The position numbers and the translations under genes were made by a program. The notes beneath the pieces were generated by a model. That model had not been told where the DNA came from and made no database searches. It saw nothing but the letters and a program-made list of their open reading frames with translations. From assembly GCF_900107235.1 (NCBI RefSeq), contig NZ_FNPF01000001.1, forward strand, positions 310,001 to 374,000: a DNA stretch of 64,000 nucleotides, written 5' to 3'. The DNA is from Citreimonas salinaria. GTDB lineage: Bacteria; Pseudomonadota; Alphaproteobacteria; Rhodobacterales; Rhodobacteraceae. Of this stretch, positions 1 to 9,521 are shown piece after piece (within the stretch, counting starts at the first letter, position 1; each line of letters starts with the position of its first letter).

Positions 1-2
1 CG

Positions 3-1859
3 CGGCAGGTGACCGCGGTGCTGCAACGTTGGAGCATCGTGCCCGACGACAGCGCCGGCCGGCCGGCGCAGATGACGGCGCCGGGACGTTTCCTCCGGCA
101 CGTGGCGCAGCTGTTCACCGAGCCCCTGTCCGCCGAGGTGCTGCTGACGCTGCTGAAGCACCCTCTGTGCCACGAAACCGGCCGGGGGCCACACCTGCTG
201 AACACCCGCGACCTCGAACTGCACCTGCGCAAGAAGGCGTGGGCCTATCCCAACGCCCCCGCGCTGCGCGCCTGGGGCGAGGCCGAGATGCGGGCCGGCT
301 GGACCGATTGGCTGACGCGGTGCTTCTGCGACCTCGAGGATCCGGCGTCTCGCCCGCTGGCCGAGCATGTCGACCGCCACGTCGCGCTGGCCGAGGCGAT
401 CGCCGCCGGCCCGACCGGCTCCGGTGCGGGTGCGCTGTGGGACCGCGCCGCCGGCCGGACGCTGCTCAGGATCGTGGAAGAACTGCGCGCCGAGGCACCG
501 CACGGCACCGACATGACCGCGCGCGACTACGCCGCGCTGTTCGGCGCACTCGTTTCGCGCGAGGAAGTGCCCGAGGTCGATCCGACGCATCCCGGCATCC
601 GCATCCTCGGCCCGCTCGAGGTGCGCGCGGCGCCGGCCGACCTGATGATCCTCGCCGGATTGAACGAGGGCAGCTGGCCCGAGGTGCCCGGCGCCGATCC
701 CTGGTTGAACCGCGCGATGCGGGCCGAGGCGAGGCTGCTGCTGCCCGAACGGCGCATCGGCCTGTCGGCGCACGACTTCCAGATCGCCGCCGCGGCGCCC
801 GAGATCTGGCTGACCCGCTCGACCAAGTCCGACGACGCCGAAACGGTCCCGTCGCGCTGGCTGAACCGGCTGTCGAACCTGCTGTCGGGCCTGCCGTCGC
901 GCGACGGGCCCGCCGCGCTGGATCAGATGAAGGCGCGCGGGAAGCATTGGCTGGCGTTGGCGCGCGCGGCCGAAGAACCGCTGCAAGCGCCCGCCGCGCA
1001 CCGTCCCTCGCCCGCGCCGCCCGTCGCGGCGCGTCCCGCACAGCTGTCGGTGACCGAGATCAAGCGCCTCGTGCGCGACCCCTACGCGATCTACGCCAAG
1101 CACGTGCTGCGCCTGCGCCCGCTCGATCCGCTGATGCGCCCGCCCGATGCCTTGCTGCGCGGCATCCTGCTGCACGAGATCCTCGAAACCGTGGTCAGGG
1201 ACGCCCGCGATGCGAACCGCCCGGTGACCGCGGATGACCTGGACGCGGCTGCCCGCGCCATCCTGTCCGATCCCGCCAACCTGCCCTTCCCGTCGGTCCA
1301 GCTCTTGTGGCGCGCCCGCGTGTCGCGCATCGCCGACTGGTTCGCCGAGACCGAGGCCGACCGCCGCGCCATCGCCCGTCCCGCCCACTTCGAGGCGCAG
1401 GGCAAGGCCCAGATCCCGGAACTCGGCTTTACCCTGACCGGCACCGCCGACCGCATCGACATCGACGAACGCGGCGGTGCCCATGTCTACGACTACAAGA
1501 CCGGGCAGGCTCCGACCGAGAAGCAGCAGCGCCATTTCGACAAGCAGCTTCTGCTCGAAGCCGCGATGATTGAGCGCGGCGCCTTCGAGAACCTGTCGCC
1601 CGACCACGTGGCGCGCGCGCTGTTCATCTCGCTGTCGCCGTCCGATCCCAAAGAGGTGCCGGCCCCGCTGGAGGATGCCCCGCCTGATACCGTCTGGGCC
1701 GAGTTCACCGCGCTGATCGCGGCCTATGCCGACCCGACCAAGGGCTACACCGCGCGCCGCGCGCTGCTGTCGGACGCCGACGCGGGCGATTACGACCATC
1801 TGGCCCGGTTCGGTGAATGGGACGTCACCGACACCGCCACGCCCGAGCCGCTGCCATGA
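3..1859 (+). CDS. addB: AddB, ATP-dependent nuclease/helicase subunit B (3' part only)
   Basis: C-terminal part of the AddB subunit of the AddAB helicase-nuclease, which resects double-strand breaks for RecA-dependent repair in the cytoplasm. The frame is open to the window edge, so the 5' end is missing; about 617 codons are present and family members are usually near 1000 residues. The RecB-type nuclease domain is visible in the last third: the LRGILLHEILE helix (about fragment residue 390) and the DYKTG motif (about 495), followed by QLLLEAA. The stop overlaps the start of addA (ATGA), as expected for translationally coupled subunits. The GTG at position 9 is only an internal codon. Confidence 0.93.
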   Translation, partial: RQVTAVLQRWSIVPDDSAGRPAQMTAPGRFLRHVAQLFTEPLSAEVLLTLLKHPLCHETGRGPHLLNTRDLELHLRKKAWAYPNAPALRAWGEAEMRAGWTDWLTRCFCDLEDPASRPLAEHVDRHVALAEAIAAGPTGSGAGALWDRAAGRTLLRIVEELRAEAPHGTDMTARDYAALFGALVSREEVPEVDPTHPGIRILGPLEVRAAPADLMILAGLNEGSWPEVPGADPWLNRAMRAEARLLLPERRIGLSAHDFQIAAAAPEIWLTRSTKSDDAETVPSRWLNRLSNLLSGLPSRDGPAALDQMKARGKHWLALARAAEEPLQAPAAHRPSPAPPVAARPAQLSVTEIKRLVRDPYAIYAKHVLRLRPLDPLMRPPDALLRGILLHEILETVVRDARDANRPVTADDLDAAARAILSDPANLPFPSVQLLWRARVSRIADWFAETEADRRAIARPAHFEAQGKAQIPELGFTLTGTADRIDIDERGGAHVYDYKTGQAPTEKQQRHFDKQLLLEAAMIERGAFENLSPDHVARALFISLSPSDPKEVPAPLEDAPPDTVWAEFTALIAAYADPTKGYTARRALLSDADAGDYDHLARFGEWDVTDTATPEPLP

Positions 1860-4800
1860 TGGAAAATGCCCCCCGCGCCCACGTCATGGACGACGCCACC
1901 CGCGCTCAGGTCCGCGCCGCGCGGCCGGACGAAAGCACCTGGCTGTCGGCCAATGCCGGATCGGGCAAGACGCGCGTGCTGACCGACCGTGTGGCGCGCC
2001 TGCTGCTGGACGGCGTTTCGCCGGAACTCATCCTGTGCCTGACCTACACCAAGGCCGCCGCGTCCGAGATGCAGAACCGCCTGTTCCGCCGCTTGGGCCA
2101 ATGGGCGATGCTGGACGACGACGCCCTGCGCGCCAGCCTGCTGGAACTGGGGTTGGATTCGTCGCCCTCGACCGATGCGCTGCGCCGGGCGCGCACACTG
2201 TTCGCCCGCGCGATCGAGACGCCGGGAGGCTTGCGCATCCAGACGATCCACGGCTTCTGCGCGGCGCTGCTGCGACGCTTCCCGCTCGAAGCCGGTGTCA
2301 GCCCGCAATTCACCGAGATCGAGGATCGCGCCGCCCAGCTTCTGCGCGCCGAGGTGCTGGAGCGCATGGCCGATGGTCTCGAAGCGCCGCTGATCGAGGC
2401 GATCGCGCCGCACCTGCCCGACGATCCCGACCCGCTGCTGCGCGAGATCGCGTCGCACAAGGCGCATTTCCTGTCGCCGCCGGACGACGCGGCGCTGGCA
2501 CACGCCTACGGCTTAGCGCCGGGTTTCGGCGAAGCCGCGCTGCTTGACGAGGTGTTCTCTCCCGGTACGCTGGACCTGTTGCGCGACATGGCGCCGATGC
2601 TGGCGCAAGGCGGCGCCTCCGACCGCGCCGCAGCCCAGGCCTTCGCGTCGGTGACCGCAGCGGACATCGCCGCGCTCGAACGGCTCGAGCCGGTGTTCTT
2701 TACGCAGGCGGGCGAACCCCGCAAGACCCTGCCGCCGACCAAGGGCTGCCTGAAGGCTCAGCCTCTTGGACCATACCTCGACGGCTTCGCCGCGCTGGCT
2801 GACCGCGTCACGGACGCCCGCGGCAAGCGCATGGCGCTGGCCTGCATCGCCCGCGACCGCGCGCTGATCGCCTTCGCGCAACCCTTCCTTTCCCGGCTCG
2901 AGACCGAGAAGACCCTGCGCGGCTGGCTCGACTTCGACGACCTGATCGACCGCGCGAAAACCCTGCTGAGCGACGCCAGCGTAGCGGAATGGGTGCTCTA
3001 CCGGCTGGATGGCGGAATCGACCACATCCTCGTCGACGAGGCACAAGATACCAGCCCGGCCCAGTGGCAGGTGATCGAGAGCCTCGCGCGGGAATTCACT
3101 TCGGGCTCGGGCGCGCGGCAGGACGTGCGGCGCACCATCTTCGTCGTCGGCGACAAGAAGCAGTCGATCTACTCCTTCCAGGGCGCCGATCCGTCCGGTT
3201 TCGACCGGATGCGCGACGAGTTCGCCGAGCGTCTGCGCCCCACCGGCGCGCCGCTCAATTCGATGATGCTGGAATACAGCTTCCGCTCGGCCGAGCCGAT
3301 CCTGCGGCTGGTCGACAACACCTTCACGCAGGCCAGCGCCAGCGGATTCACCCCCGACCAGCGCCACCGCGCGTTCAAGACCGACATGCCCGGACGCGTC
3401 GACCTGTGGCCCGTGGTCGAGAAGACCCCCGACCCCGAGGACGGCGCCTGGTTCGAGCCCGTCGACCGCATCAGCCCGCGTCACCACACCGTGACGCTGG
3501 CGCGCCGGATCGCCCGATTCATCCGCACCACAATCGAAGACGGCACGCCGATCCCCGAGGGCCACGGCACCGGCGCGCGGGCCGCGCATGCCGGCGACTT
3601 CCTGATCCTCGTGCAGAAGCGCAACCGCCTGTTCACCGAGATCATCCGCGCGGCGAAGCAGGAGGGTCTGCCGATTGCCGGCGCCGACCGGCTGAAGGTG
3701 ATGGCCGAGCTGGCGGTGCGCGACATCATCGCGCTGCTCAGCTTCCTCGCCACGCCCGAGGACGACCTTTCGCTGGCCACGGCGCTGCGCTCGCCGCTGT
3801 TCGGGCTGACCGAGGCGCAGCTTTACCGCCTCGCACAGGGCCGCGGGCAGAAATTTCTCTGGCAAGCACTGCGCGACGGCGGCGACGCCGACACGCTGGC
3901 CGTCCTGAAAGACCTGCGCGACCAGGTGGATTACCTTCGCCCCTATGACCTGATCGAACGCATCCTGACGCGCCATTCCGGCCGCCGGAAGCTGGTCGGC
4001 CGGCTGGGGATCGAGGCCGAGGACGGCATCGACGCGCTGCTGACGCAGGCGCTGGCCTACGAGGCATCGGACATCCCGTCGCTGACCGGCTTCCTGCAAT
4101 GGGCGCAGGCCGACGACCTTCAGATCAAGCGAGCGCCGGACAGCGCCGGCGCCACGCTGCGCGTGATGACGGTGCACGGGGCCAAGGGTCTCGAGGCGCC
4201 GATCGTCATCCTGCCCGACTGCGCCGAAAGCCGCAGCAACAACGACCGGACATCGATCCTGCGCGACGAGGAAGGCGCGCTGTGGAAGACTCGCGCGCCG
4301 CTACAACCCGCGCGCCACGCCGCCGCCGTCGCCGCCGCGAAGCAGGCCGAGGCGCAGGAACGCGACCGGTTGCTTTACGTCGCGCTGACACGCGCCGAGA
4401 CCTGGCTGATCGCCGCCGCCGCCGGCGACCTGGGCAAGTCCGGCGAGACCTGGCACGACAAGATCCGCGCCGGGATGGAAGCCTCGGGGGCCGAGACAGC
4501 GCGCTTCGCCTTTCCCGATGACGGGCCGGACCAGGGCCTGCGGCTGAAAAGCCCCGCCTGGGACGCCATGCAGGCCGCGGCCGCGCCGCCGTCGACACCG
4601 TCCGCTCCCATCGCGCTGCCTGCGTTCTTCGACCGACCCGCCGCCGCGCCGGTCATTGCGCCGCCGACGGTGTCGCCCTCGAACCTGGGCGGGGCGAAGG
4701 CACTGCCCGGCGCCGCCGGCGACACCGAAGAAATCGCGAAGGCGCGCGGCACCTTGATGCACGCCCTGCTCGAGGATCTAGCGCCCGTTGCGCCGGCCGA

Positions 4801-5257
4801 CCGCGCAGCCATTGCGGCGCCACGGCTCGAGGCGTTGACCCGCGATTCCGAAACCGCCGCGCTGGCGGCCGACGGCGCGGCGCTGCTGACCGAGGTCTGC
4901 GCCGTGCTCGATGCGCCGGACCTGACCCCGTTCTTCGCCCCGCAAACGCTGGCCGAGGTACCGGTGACGGCGGACCTGCCCGGCATCGGCCGCATCCACG
5001 GCGTCATCGACCGGCTGGTGGTCGACGAGGCCCGCGTCCTGGCCGTCGATTTCAAGTCGAACCGCACCGTACCCGACACCGAGGCCACGGTCCCAGACGG
5101 CCTGCTGCGCCAGATGGGCGCCTATGCCGCCGCTCTGGCGCAGCTTTATCCCGGCCGCCGGATCGAGACCGGGCTGGTCTGGACCGCGCAGGCGCGTTTC
5201 ATGCCGCTGTCGGCCGACGTGGTGCAGGCGGCGCTGGCCCGGGCGACCCCGGCTTGA
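1856..5257 (+). CDS. addA: AddA, ATP-dependent helicase/nuclease subunit A
   Basis: Large subunit of AddAB, a UvrD-type helicase fused to a RecB-type nuclease (1133 residues, normal for the family). Visible in order: Walker [10 protein letters not shown] (31-39), motif Ia LTYTKAAA, Walker B DEAQD (about 394), motif [15 protein letters not shown], motif [12 protein letters not shown], motif [12 protein letters not shown], and the C-terminal nuclease residues VDFKSNR (about 1062). The frame is open further upstream, but the ATG at 1856 overlaps the addB stop and gives the usual N-terminus, so I chose it; a second Met ten codons in is the alternative. trxA follows after 62 bp. Confidence 0.95.
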   Translation: MMENAPRAHVMDDATRAQVRAARPDESTWLSANAGSGKTRVLTDRVARLLLDGVSPELILCLTYTKAAASEMQNRLFRRLGQWAMLDDDALRASLLELGLDSSPSTDALRRARTLFARAIETPGGLRIQTIHGFCAALLRRFPLEAGVSPQFTEIEDRAAQLLRAEVLERMADGLEAPLIEAIAPHLPDDPDPLLREIASHKAHFLSPPDDAALAHAYGLAPGFGEAALLDEVFSPGTLDLLRDMAPMLAQGGASDRAAAQAFASVTAADIAALERLEPVFFTQAGEPRKTLPPTKGCLKAQPLGPYLDGFAALADRVTDARGKRMALACIARDRALIAFAQPFLSRLETEKTLRGWLDFDDLIDRAKTLLSDASVAEWVLYRLDGGIDHILVDEAQDTSPAQWQVIESLAREFTSGSGARQDVRRTIFVVGDKKQSIYSFQGADPSGFDRMRDEFAERLRPTGAPLNSMMLEYSFRSAEPILRLVDNTFTQASASGFTPDQRHRAFKTDMPGRVDLWPVVEKTPDPEDGAWFEPVDRISPRHHTVTLARRIARFIRTTIEDGTPIPEGHGTGARAAHAGDFLILVQKRNRLFTEIIRAAKQEGLPIAGADRLKVMAELAVRDIIALLSFLATPEDDLSLATALRSPLFGLTEAQLYRLAQGRGQKFLWQALRDGGDADTLAVLKDLRDQVDYLRPYDLIERILTRHSGRRKLVGRLGIEAEDGIDALLTQALAYEASDIPSLTGFLQWAQADDLQIKRAPDSAGATLRVMTVHGAKGLEAPIVILPDCAESRSNNDRTSILRDEEGALWKTRAPLQPARHAAAVAAAKQAEAQERDRLLYVALTRAETWLIAAAAGDLGKSGETWHDKIRAGMEASGAETARFAFPDDGPDQGLRLKSPAWDAMQAAAAPPSTPSAPIALPAFFDRPAAAPVIAPPTVSPSNLGGAKALPGAAGDTEEIAKARGTLMHALLEDLAPVAPADRAAIAAPRLEALTRDSETAALAADGAALLTEVCAVLDAPDLTPFFAPQTLAEVPVTADLPGIGRIHGVIDRLVVDEARVLAVDFKSNRTVPDTEATVPDGLLRQMGAYAAALAQLYPGRRIETGLVWTAQARFMPLSADVVQAALARATPA

Positions 5258-5319
5258 CGATCGGGGGGGGCGTCCATACGTTCACGGCTCTGACAACGCC
5301 GGGAAGGAAGGACCCCCTC

Positions 5320-5640
5320 ATGAGCACCGTGGCAGTCACCGACGACACGTTCGACGCCGAAGTCAAGAATTCCGACATCCCCGTCGTGGTGGATTTCTGG
5401 GCCGAATGGTGCGGCCCGTGCAAGCAGATCGGCCCCGCTCTCGAGGAGCTTTCGACCGAGATGGAGGGCAAGATCAAGGTGGCGAAGGTCGACGTCGACC
5501 AGAACCCCAACACCGCCGCCGCCCTCGGCGTGCGCGGCATCCCCGCGCTGTTCATCTTCAAGGATGGCCAGGTGATCTCGAACCGCGCCGGCGCGGCACC
5601 CAAGGCGGCGCTGAAGGGCTGGATCGAAGACTCGATCTGA
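5320..5640 (+). CDS. trxA: Thioredoxin
   Basis: Small cytoplasmic disulfide reductase (106 residues). The redox centre WCGPC is at 30-34, followed by the usual cis-proline region [11 protein letters not shown]. The start is the ATG preceded by a strong purine-rich ribosome binding site (ggaaggaagga); the frame is open 22 codons further upstream, but that part does not look like thioredoxin. It lies between addBA and hslVU on the same strand. Electrons would normally come from thioredoxin reductase, which is not in this window. Confidence 0.96.
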   Translation: MSTVAVTDDTFDAEVKNSDIPVVVDFWAEWCGPCKQIGPALEELSTEMEGKIKVAKVDVDQNPNTAAALGVRGIPALFIFKDGQVISNRAGAAPKAALKGWIEDSI

Positions 5641-5673
5641 GGCGACTTCCGCAGAAAACATCCCGGGGTGAAG

Positions 5674-5694
5674 TGCCCCGGCCCCGCCGGGGCA
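5674..5694 (+). terminator. GC-rich stem-loop between trxA and hslV
   Basis: Perfect inverted repeat TGCCCCGGC / GCCGGGGCA around a CCC loop, directly followed by a second short hairpin (agaggg...cccctct). There is no T-run, so this is either a weak or Rho-assisted terminator or an RNA-stabilising hairpin at the trxA 3' end rather than a canonical intrinsic terminator. Confidence 0.35.
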
Positions 5695-5736
5695 AGAGGG
5701 CGGCGCCCCTCTCCCGGCCCACGTGAAAGGTATTCC

Positions 5737-6294
5737 ATGTCCGCAACCGACTTCCCCGGCTGGCACGGCACCACGATCGTGGGCATCCGCAAGGGCGGCA
5801 AGGTCGTCATCGCCGGCGACGGCCAGGTCTCGCTGGGCAACACCGTCATCAAGGGCAGCGCCCGGAAGGTGCGCCGCCTGTCGCCCGGCGGCTCCGACGT
5901 GGTCTGCGGCTTCGCCGGATCGACGGCGGACGCGTTTTCCCTGCTGGAACGGCTCGAGGCCAAGCTCGAGGCGACGCCGGGCCAGTTGCAGCGCGCCTGC
6001 GTCGAACTGGCCAAGGACTGGCGCACCGACAAATACCTGCAGAAGCTCGAGGCAATGCTGATCGTCACAGACGGTCGCGACCTGTATGTCATCACCGGCG
6101 CGGGCGACGTGCTGGAGCCGGAACACGGCGTGGCCGCCATCGGCTCGGGCGGGAACTTCGCCCTGGCGGCCGCCCGCGCGCTGATGGATAGCGACCGCGA
6201 CGCGGAGGACATCGCCCGCACCGCAATGGCCATCGCATCCGACATCTGCGTCTTCACCAACGGCAACCTGACCGTGGAAACCATCGAAGCCTGA
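5737..6294 (+). CDS. hslV: HslV, proteasome-like peptidase of the HslUV protease
   Basis: Threonine peptidase subunit of the cytoplasmic ATP-dependent HslUV (ClpYQ) protease; 185 residues. The mature N-terminus should be the [10 protein letters not shown] block, but here it is preceded by an 11-residue leader ending FPGWHG, so the active-site Thr must be exposed by processing at Gly-Thr. Further family blocks are [13 protein letters not shown] and [16 protein letters not shown]. Start chosen at the ATG behind gtgaaagg. hslU follows 41 bp downstream on the same strand, the standard hslVU operon. Confidence 0.96.
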   Translation: MSATDFPGWHGTTIVGIRKGGKVVIAGDGQVSLGNTVIKGSARKVRRLSPGGSDVVCGFAGSTADAFSLLERLEAKLEATPGQLQRACVELAKDWRTDKYLQKLEAMLIVTDGRDLYVITGAGDVLEPEHGVAAIGSGGNFALAAARALMDSDRDAEDIARTAMAIASDICVFTNGNLTVETIEA

Positions 6295-6335
6295 GGGCCG
6301 GAACATTCCGCCACCGCGCCCGCGAAAGGACCGAC

Positions 6336-7637
6336 ATGACCGACCTCACCCCGCGCGAGATCGTCTCCGAACTCGACCGCTTCATCATCGGCCAGAAGGA
6401 CGCCAAGCGCGCCGTCGCCGTCGCCCTGCGCTCGCGTTGGCGCCGTCGGCAACTGTCCGAGGACCTGCGCGACGAGGTCTATCCCAAGAACATCCTTATG
6501 ATCGGCCCCACCGGCGTGGGCAAGACCGAGATCAGCCGCCGTCTGGCCAAGCTCGCACGCGCACCCTTCATCAAGGTCGAGGCCACGAAGTTCACCGAAG
6601 TCGGCTATGTCGGCCGCGACGTCGAGCAGATCGTTCGCGACCTGGTGGACGCCTCGATCGCCATGACGCGCGAGCACATGCGCGAGGACGTGAAATCCCG
6701 CGCCCAGCAGGCGGCCGAGGATCGCGTGATCGCCGCGATCGCCGGCGAAGGCGCGCGCGAAGGCACCCGCGAGATGTTCCGCCGCAAGCTCAAGGCCGGC
6801 GAGCTGGACAACACGGTGATCGAGCTGGAGCTGACCGACAACTCCTCGCCCTTCCCGCAGATGGACATTCCTGGCCAGCCGGGCATGGGCGCGATGAACA
6901 TCGGCGACCTGTTCGGCAAGGCGCTGGGCGGGCGGACGGTCAAGAAACGGATGACCGTCGCCGAAAGCCACGAGATCCTGGTCTCGGAGGAGGCCGACAA
7001 GCTGCTGGACGACGAGCAGGTCAAGTCCGCCGCGCTCGAGGCGGTCGAGCAGAACGGCATCGTCTTCCTGGACGAGATCGACAAGGTCACCGCCCGGCAG
7101 GACGCGCGCGGCGGCGACGTGAGCCGCGAGGGCGTGCAGCGCGACCTGCTGCCGCTGATCGAGGGCACGACCGTCTCGACCAAGCATGGCGCGGTCAAGA
7201 CCGACCACATCCTGTTCATCGCCTCGGGTGCCTTCCACGTGGCCAAGCCGTCCGACCTGCTGCCGGAACTTCAGGGCCGCCTGCCGATCCGGGTGAACCT
7301 GCGCGCGCTGACCGAGGGCGATTTCGTCCGCATCCTGACCGAGACCGACAACGCCCTGACGCGGCAGTACACCGCTCTGATGGCGACCGAGGGGGTCGAG
7401 GTGACCTTCACCGAGGAAGGCATCGCGGCGCTGGCCAAGGTCGCGGCCGAGGTCAACGAGAGCGTCGAGAACATCGGTGCCCGGCGGCTCTACACGGTGA
7501 TGGAGCGGGTCTTCGAGGAGCTGAGCTTTGCCGCGCCGGACAAGGCGGGCGACAAGGTCACCGTGGATGCCGATTTCGTCGAGGAGCACCTGGGCGAGCT
7601 GACCCGCTCGGCCGATCTGAGCCGCTACGTGCTTTAA
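6336..7637 (+). CDS. hslU: HslU, ATPase subunit of the HslUV protease
   Basis: AAA+ unfoldase that feeds substrates to HslV; 433 residues. Walker A GPTGVGKT is at 57-64, Walker B VFLDEID near 245, the I-domain is the helical stretch between them, the sensor-2 region is [13 protein letters not shown], and the C-terminal tail SRYVL is the segment that inserts between HslV subunits in this family. The ATG follows gcgaaagga. The gene ends 4 bp before a palindromic repeat element. Confidence 0.97.
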   Translation: MTDLTPREIVSELDRFIIGQKDAKRAVAVALRSRWRRRQLSEDLRDEVYPKNILMIGPTGVGKTEISRRLAKLARAPFIKVEATKFTEVGYVGRDVEQIVRDLVDASIAMTREHMREDVKSRAQQAAEDRVIAAIAGEGAREGTREMFRRKLKAGELDNTVIELELTDNSSPFPQMDIPGQPGMGAMNIGDLFGKALGGRTVKKRMTVAESHEILVSEEADKLLDDEQVKSAALEAVEQNGIVFLDEIDKVTARQDARGGDVSREGVQRDLLPLIEGTTVSTKHGAVKTDHILFIASGAFHVAKPSDLLPELQGRLPIRVNLRALTEGDFVRILTETDNALTRQYTALMATEGVEVTFTEEGIAALAKVAAEVNESVENIGARRLYTVMERVFEELSFAAPDKAGDKVTVDADFVEEHLGELTRSADLSRYVL

Positions 7638-7640
7638 GGG

Positions 7641-7718
7641 GTGTCCCACGGTGGGACACTCTTGCGACTTAATGAAATCAATGGCTTGCAAAGACGGCTT
7701 TACGAACCCGTAATCTTT
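7641..7718. repeat. Dispersed palindromic repeat, copy A
   Basis: The palindrome TGTCCCAC-G-GTGGGACA (7642-7658) is followed by about 60 bp that aligns without gaps to a second copy at 61340-61417, with 36 of 60 positions identical beyond the palindrome. The palindrome is identical in both copies, and its outermost flanking pair changes in a compensating way (G/C here, A/T there). Both copies lie in the same orientation just after the stop codon of a rightward gene (hslU here, idi there). There is no T-run after the dyad, so it does not look like an intrinsic terminator. Function unknown. Confidence 0.7.
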
Positions 7719-7830
7719 GGGCGGCGCGGCGGTCGTGGGCGTCGGCGCGTTTTGCCGGTTTCGATCAACCGTCCCGAAGTCTTTTCATGCGGAAGATGCA
7801 GGGGGGCGTGACGTCCCCACCGAGACGCAA

Positions 7831-7859
7831 AAACGCCCCGCCGGACCGGCGGGGCGTTT
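7831..7859 (-). terminator. Rho-independent terminator of the peptide ABC operon
   Basis: Perfect 14-bp inverted repeat AAACGCCCCGCCGG / CCGGCGGGGCGTTT with a one-base centre (7845). Read leftward, the stem ends in TTTTT, giving a classical terminator 30 bp after the stop of the substrate-binding protein gene. Confidence 0.85.
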
Positions 7860-7888
7860 CGCGCTTCAGGCCGTTTCGGACGCCGGGA

Positions 7889-9442
7889 TCAGTTCATCCA
7901 CCAGCGCTCTGCCATGCGGGCGTTGTCCATCTGCCACAGGTTGCCGATCACGCCGGGGGTGGCGACCTTGTTGCTGATCGCCTCGACGTAGTTGGCGAAC
8001 ATCGGGATGACGACGCCGCCGTCGTCGTTCAGGATCTGCTGCATCTCGTAGTACATCTCGCGCCGCCTGTCGGTGTCGAGTTCGGCACGCGCCTCGAGCA
8101 GGAGGTCCTGGAAACGTTCGGAATCGTCGCGGTCCCATTGGGTGGCGTTCCACGGCGCGCCTGCCTCGTAGGCGTTCGAGAACATCCAGTCCTCGGTCGC
8201 GCGGCCCGACCAGTAGGAGATGCAGAACGGCTTCTTCAGCCAGACGTTCGACCAGTAGCCGTCGGCCGGTTCTTGAATGATGTTGATGTTGATGCCCGCC
8301 GCCTTGGCCGAGGCCTGGTACAGCTGGGCGGCGTCGACCGCACCCTCGAACGCGGCGTTGGAGGCCGACAGGTCGATGTCGAGCGAGTCGTGGCCGGCTT
8401 CCTTCAGGTAGAAGCGTGCCTTGTCGGGGTCGTAGGTGGTCTGCTCCATGTTCTCGAAGAAGAACTGGTTGGCGGGGCCGATCGGGCTGTCATTGCCGAC
8501 GCGGCCGTGGCCCAGCAGGATCTTGTCGACCATTTCCTGACGGTTGACCGCGTGCTTGAGCGCGCGGCGCACGTTGACGTCGTCGAAGGGCGCGACGTTG
8601 GTCAGCATCGGGAAGGTGTAATGCTGGTTGCACGACACTTCCTGGATGCGCAGCTGCGGGTTGGCGCGCAGCAGCTGTTCGGTCTTCAGGTCGATGCGGT
8701 TGATCGCGTCCACCTGGCCCGTCAGCATGGCGTTCATGCGCGCGGTGTTGTCGTTGATCGCGATATACTCGATCTCGTCGAACCAGCCGGCATTGCCGTC
8801 CTTGTAGTGATCGTCGACCCGCGTGGCGACCATGCGCACGCCCGGCTCGAAGCTTTGCGCGCGGTAGAGGCCGGTGCCGATGCCCTTCTGGATCGCCTCG
8901 TCGATCTGGCCGGCGGGATAGATCAGCAGGTGGTAGTCGGACATCAGGTAGGGGAAGTCGGCATTGCCGTTTTCCAGCACCATCTGCACCTGGTGTTCGC
9001 CGGTCTTCTTCATCTCGACGATGGTCTCGACGATCGGCTGCGCCGCGGATTTCGAGCCTTCCTCGGTGTGCATCTTGAGCGACGCGATCACGTCGTCGGC
9101 GCCGAACGCCTTGCCGTTGTGGAAGGTCACGCCCTTGCGCAGGTTGAATGTCCAGGTCTTGGCGTCGGCCGAGGCATCCCAGTCGGTGGCCAGTTCACCC
9201 CTGAGCGAGCCGTCGGCGGCGACCTCGGTCAGGCTGTCGAACACCGCGCCCTGCGCCGAGGCGATCATGAACAGGTCGGAATGGGTGCGCGAATCCCAGC
9301 TGTCGGACGAATTGGCACCGTTGAGGCCCACCCGCAGGCGGCCGCCGCGGCTGGCCTGCGCGCGCAGCGGCAGACCGGAGGCGGCGAGCACACCGGCGGC
9401 TGCACCGGTGGTCAAAAGGCCGCGTCTGGAAATGCGTGTCAT
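7889..9442 (-). CDS. Peptide/nickel-type ABC transporter, substrate-binding protein (SBP family 5)
   Basis: Periplasmic solute-binding protein of the DppA/OppA class, 517 residues. A twin-arginine signal is visible at the N-terminus (SRRGLLTTGAAAG, cleavage after about residue 29 near LRA-QA), so it is probably exported folded by Tat. Family-5 features include the N-terminal SLTEVAADGS block, the DAKTWTFNLRKGVTFHNG block and the central DDVNVRRALKHAVN block. It is the last gene of a leftward operon after two permeases and a fused ATPase. The ligand cannot be told from sequence; short peptides are the family default and fit the adjacent proline iminopeptidase. Confidence 0.9.
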   Translation of the reverse strand: MTRISRRGLLTTGAAAGVLAASGLPLRAQASRGGRLRVGLNGANSSDSWDSRTHSDLFMIASAQGAVFDSLTEVAADGSLRGELATDWDASADAKTWTFNLRKGVTFHNGKAFGADDVIASLKMHTEEGSKSAAQPIVETIVEMKKTGEHQVQMVLENGNADFPYLMSDYHLLIYPAGQIDEAIQKGIGTGLYRAQSFEPGVRMVATRVDDHYKDGNAGWFDEIEYIAINDNTARMNAMLTGQVDAINRIDLKTEQLLRANPQLRIQEVSCNQHYTFPMLTNVAPFDDVNVRRALKHAVNRQEMVDKILLGHGRVGNDSPIGPANQFFFENMEQTTYDPDKARFYLKEAGHDSLDIDLSASNAAFEGAVDAAQLYQASAKAAGININIIQEPADGYWSNVWLKKPFCISYWSGRATEDWMFSNAYEAGAPWNATQWDRDDSERFQDLLLEARAELDTDRRREMYYEMQQILNDDGGVVIPMFANYVEAISNKVATPGVIGNLWQMDNARMAERWWMN

Positions 9443-9521
9443 GATCGTCTCTCCCCTGTTTCTCGATCGTGGCGGGGCAGCCCGCCAATAGCTTCAGGCC
9501 CGCCGAAGCAGGCCGATTCTG

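Noticed and set aside
1817-1855. Upstream GTG start for addA
   Set aside because: It lies within addB and adds residues without similarity; the ATGA overlap at 1856 is the better start.
7642-7658. The repeat palindrome as an intrinsic terminator of hslU
   Set aside because: No T-run follows the stem in either orientation, and the homologous flank extends far beyond a terminator.
7672-7713. A 13-codon peptide frame (MKSMACKDGFTNP) inside repeat copy A
   Set aside because: The frame is not conserved in copy B, so coding is unlikely.
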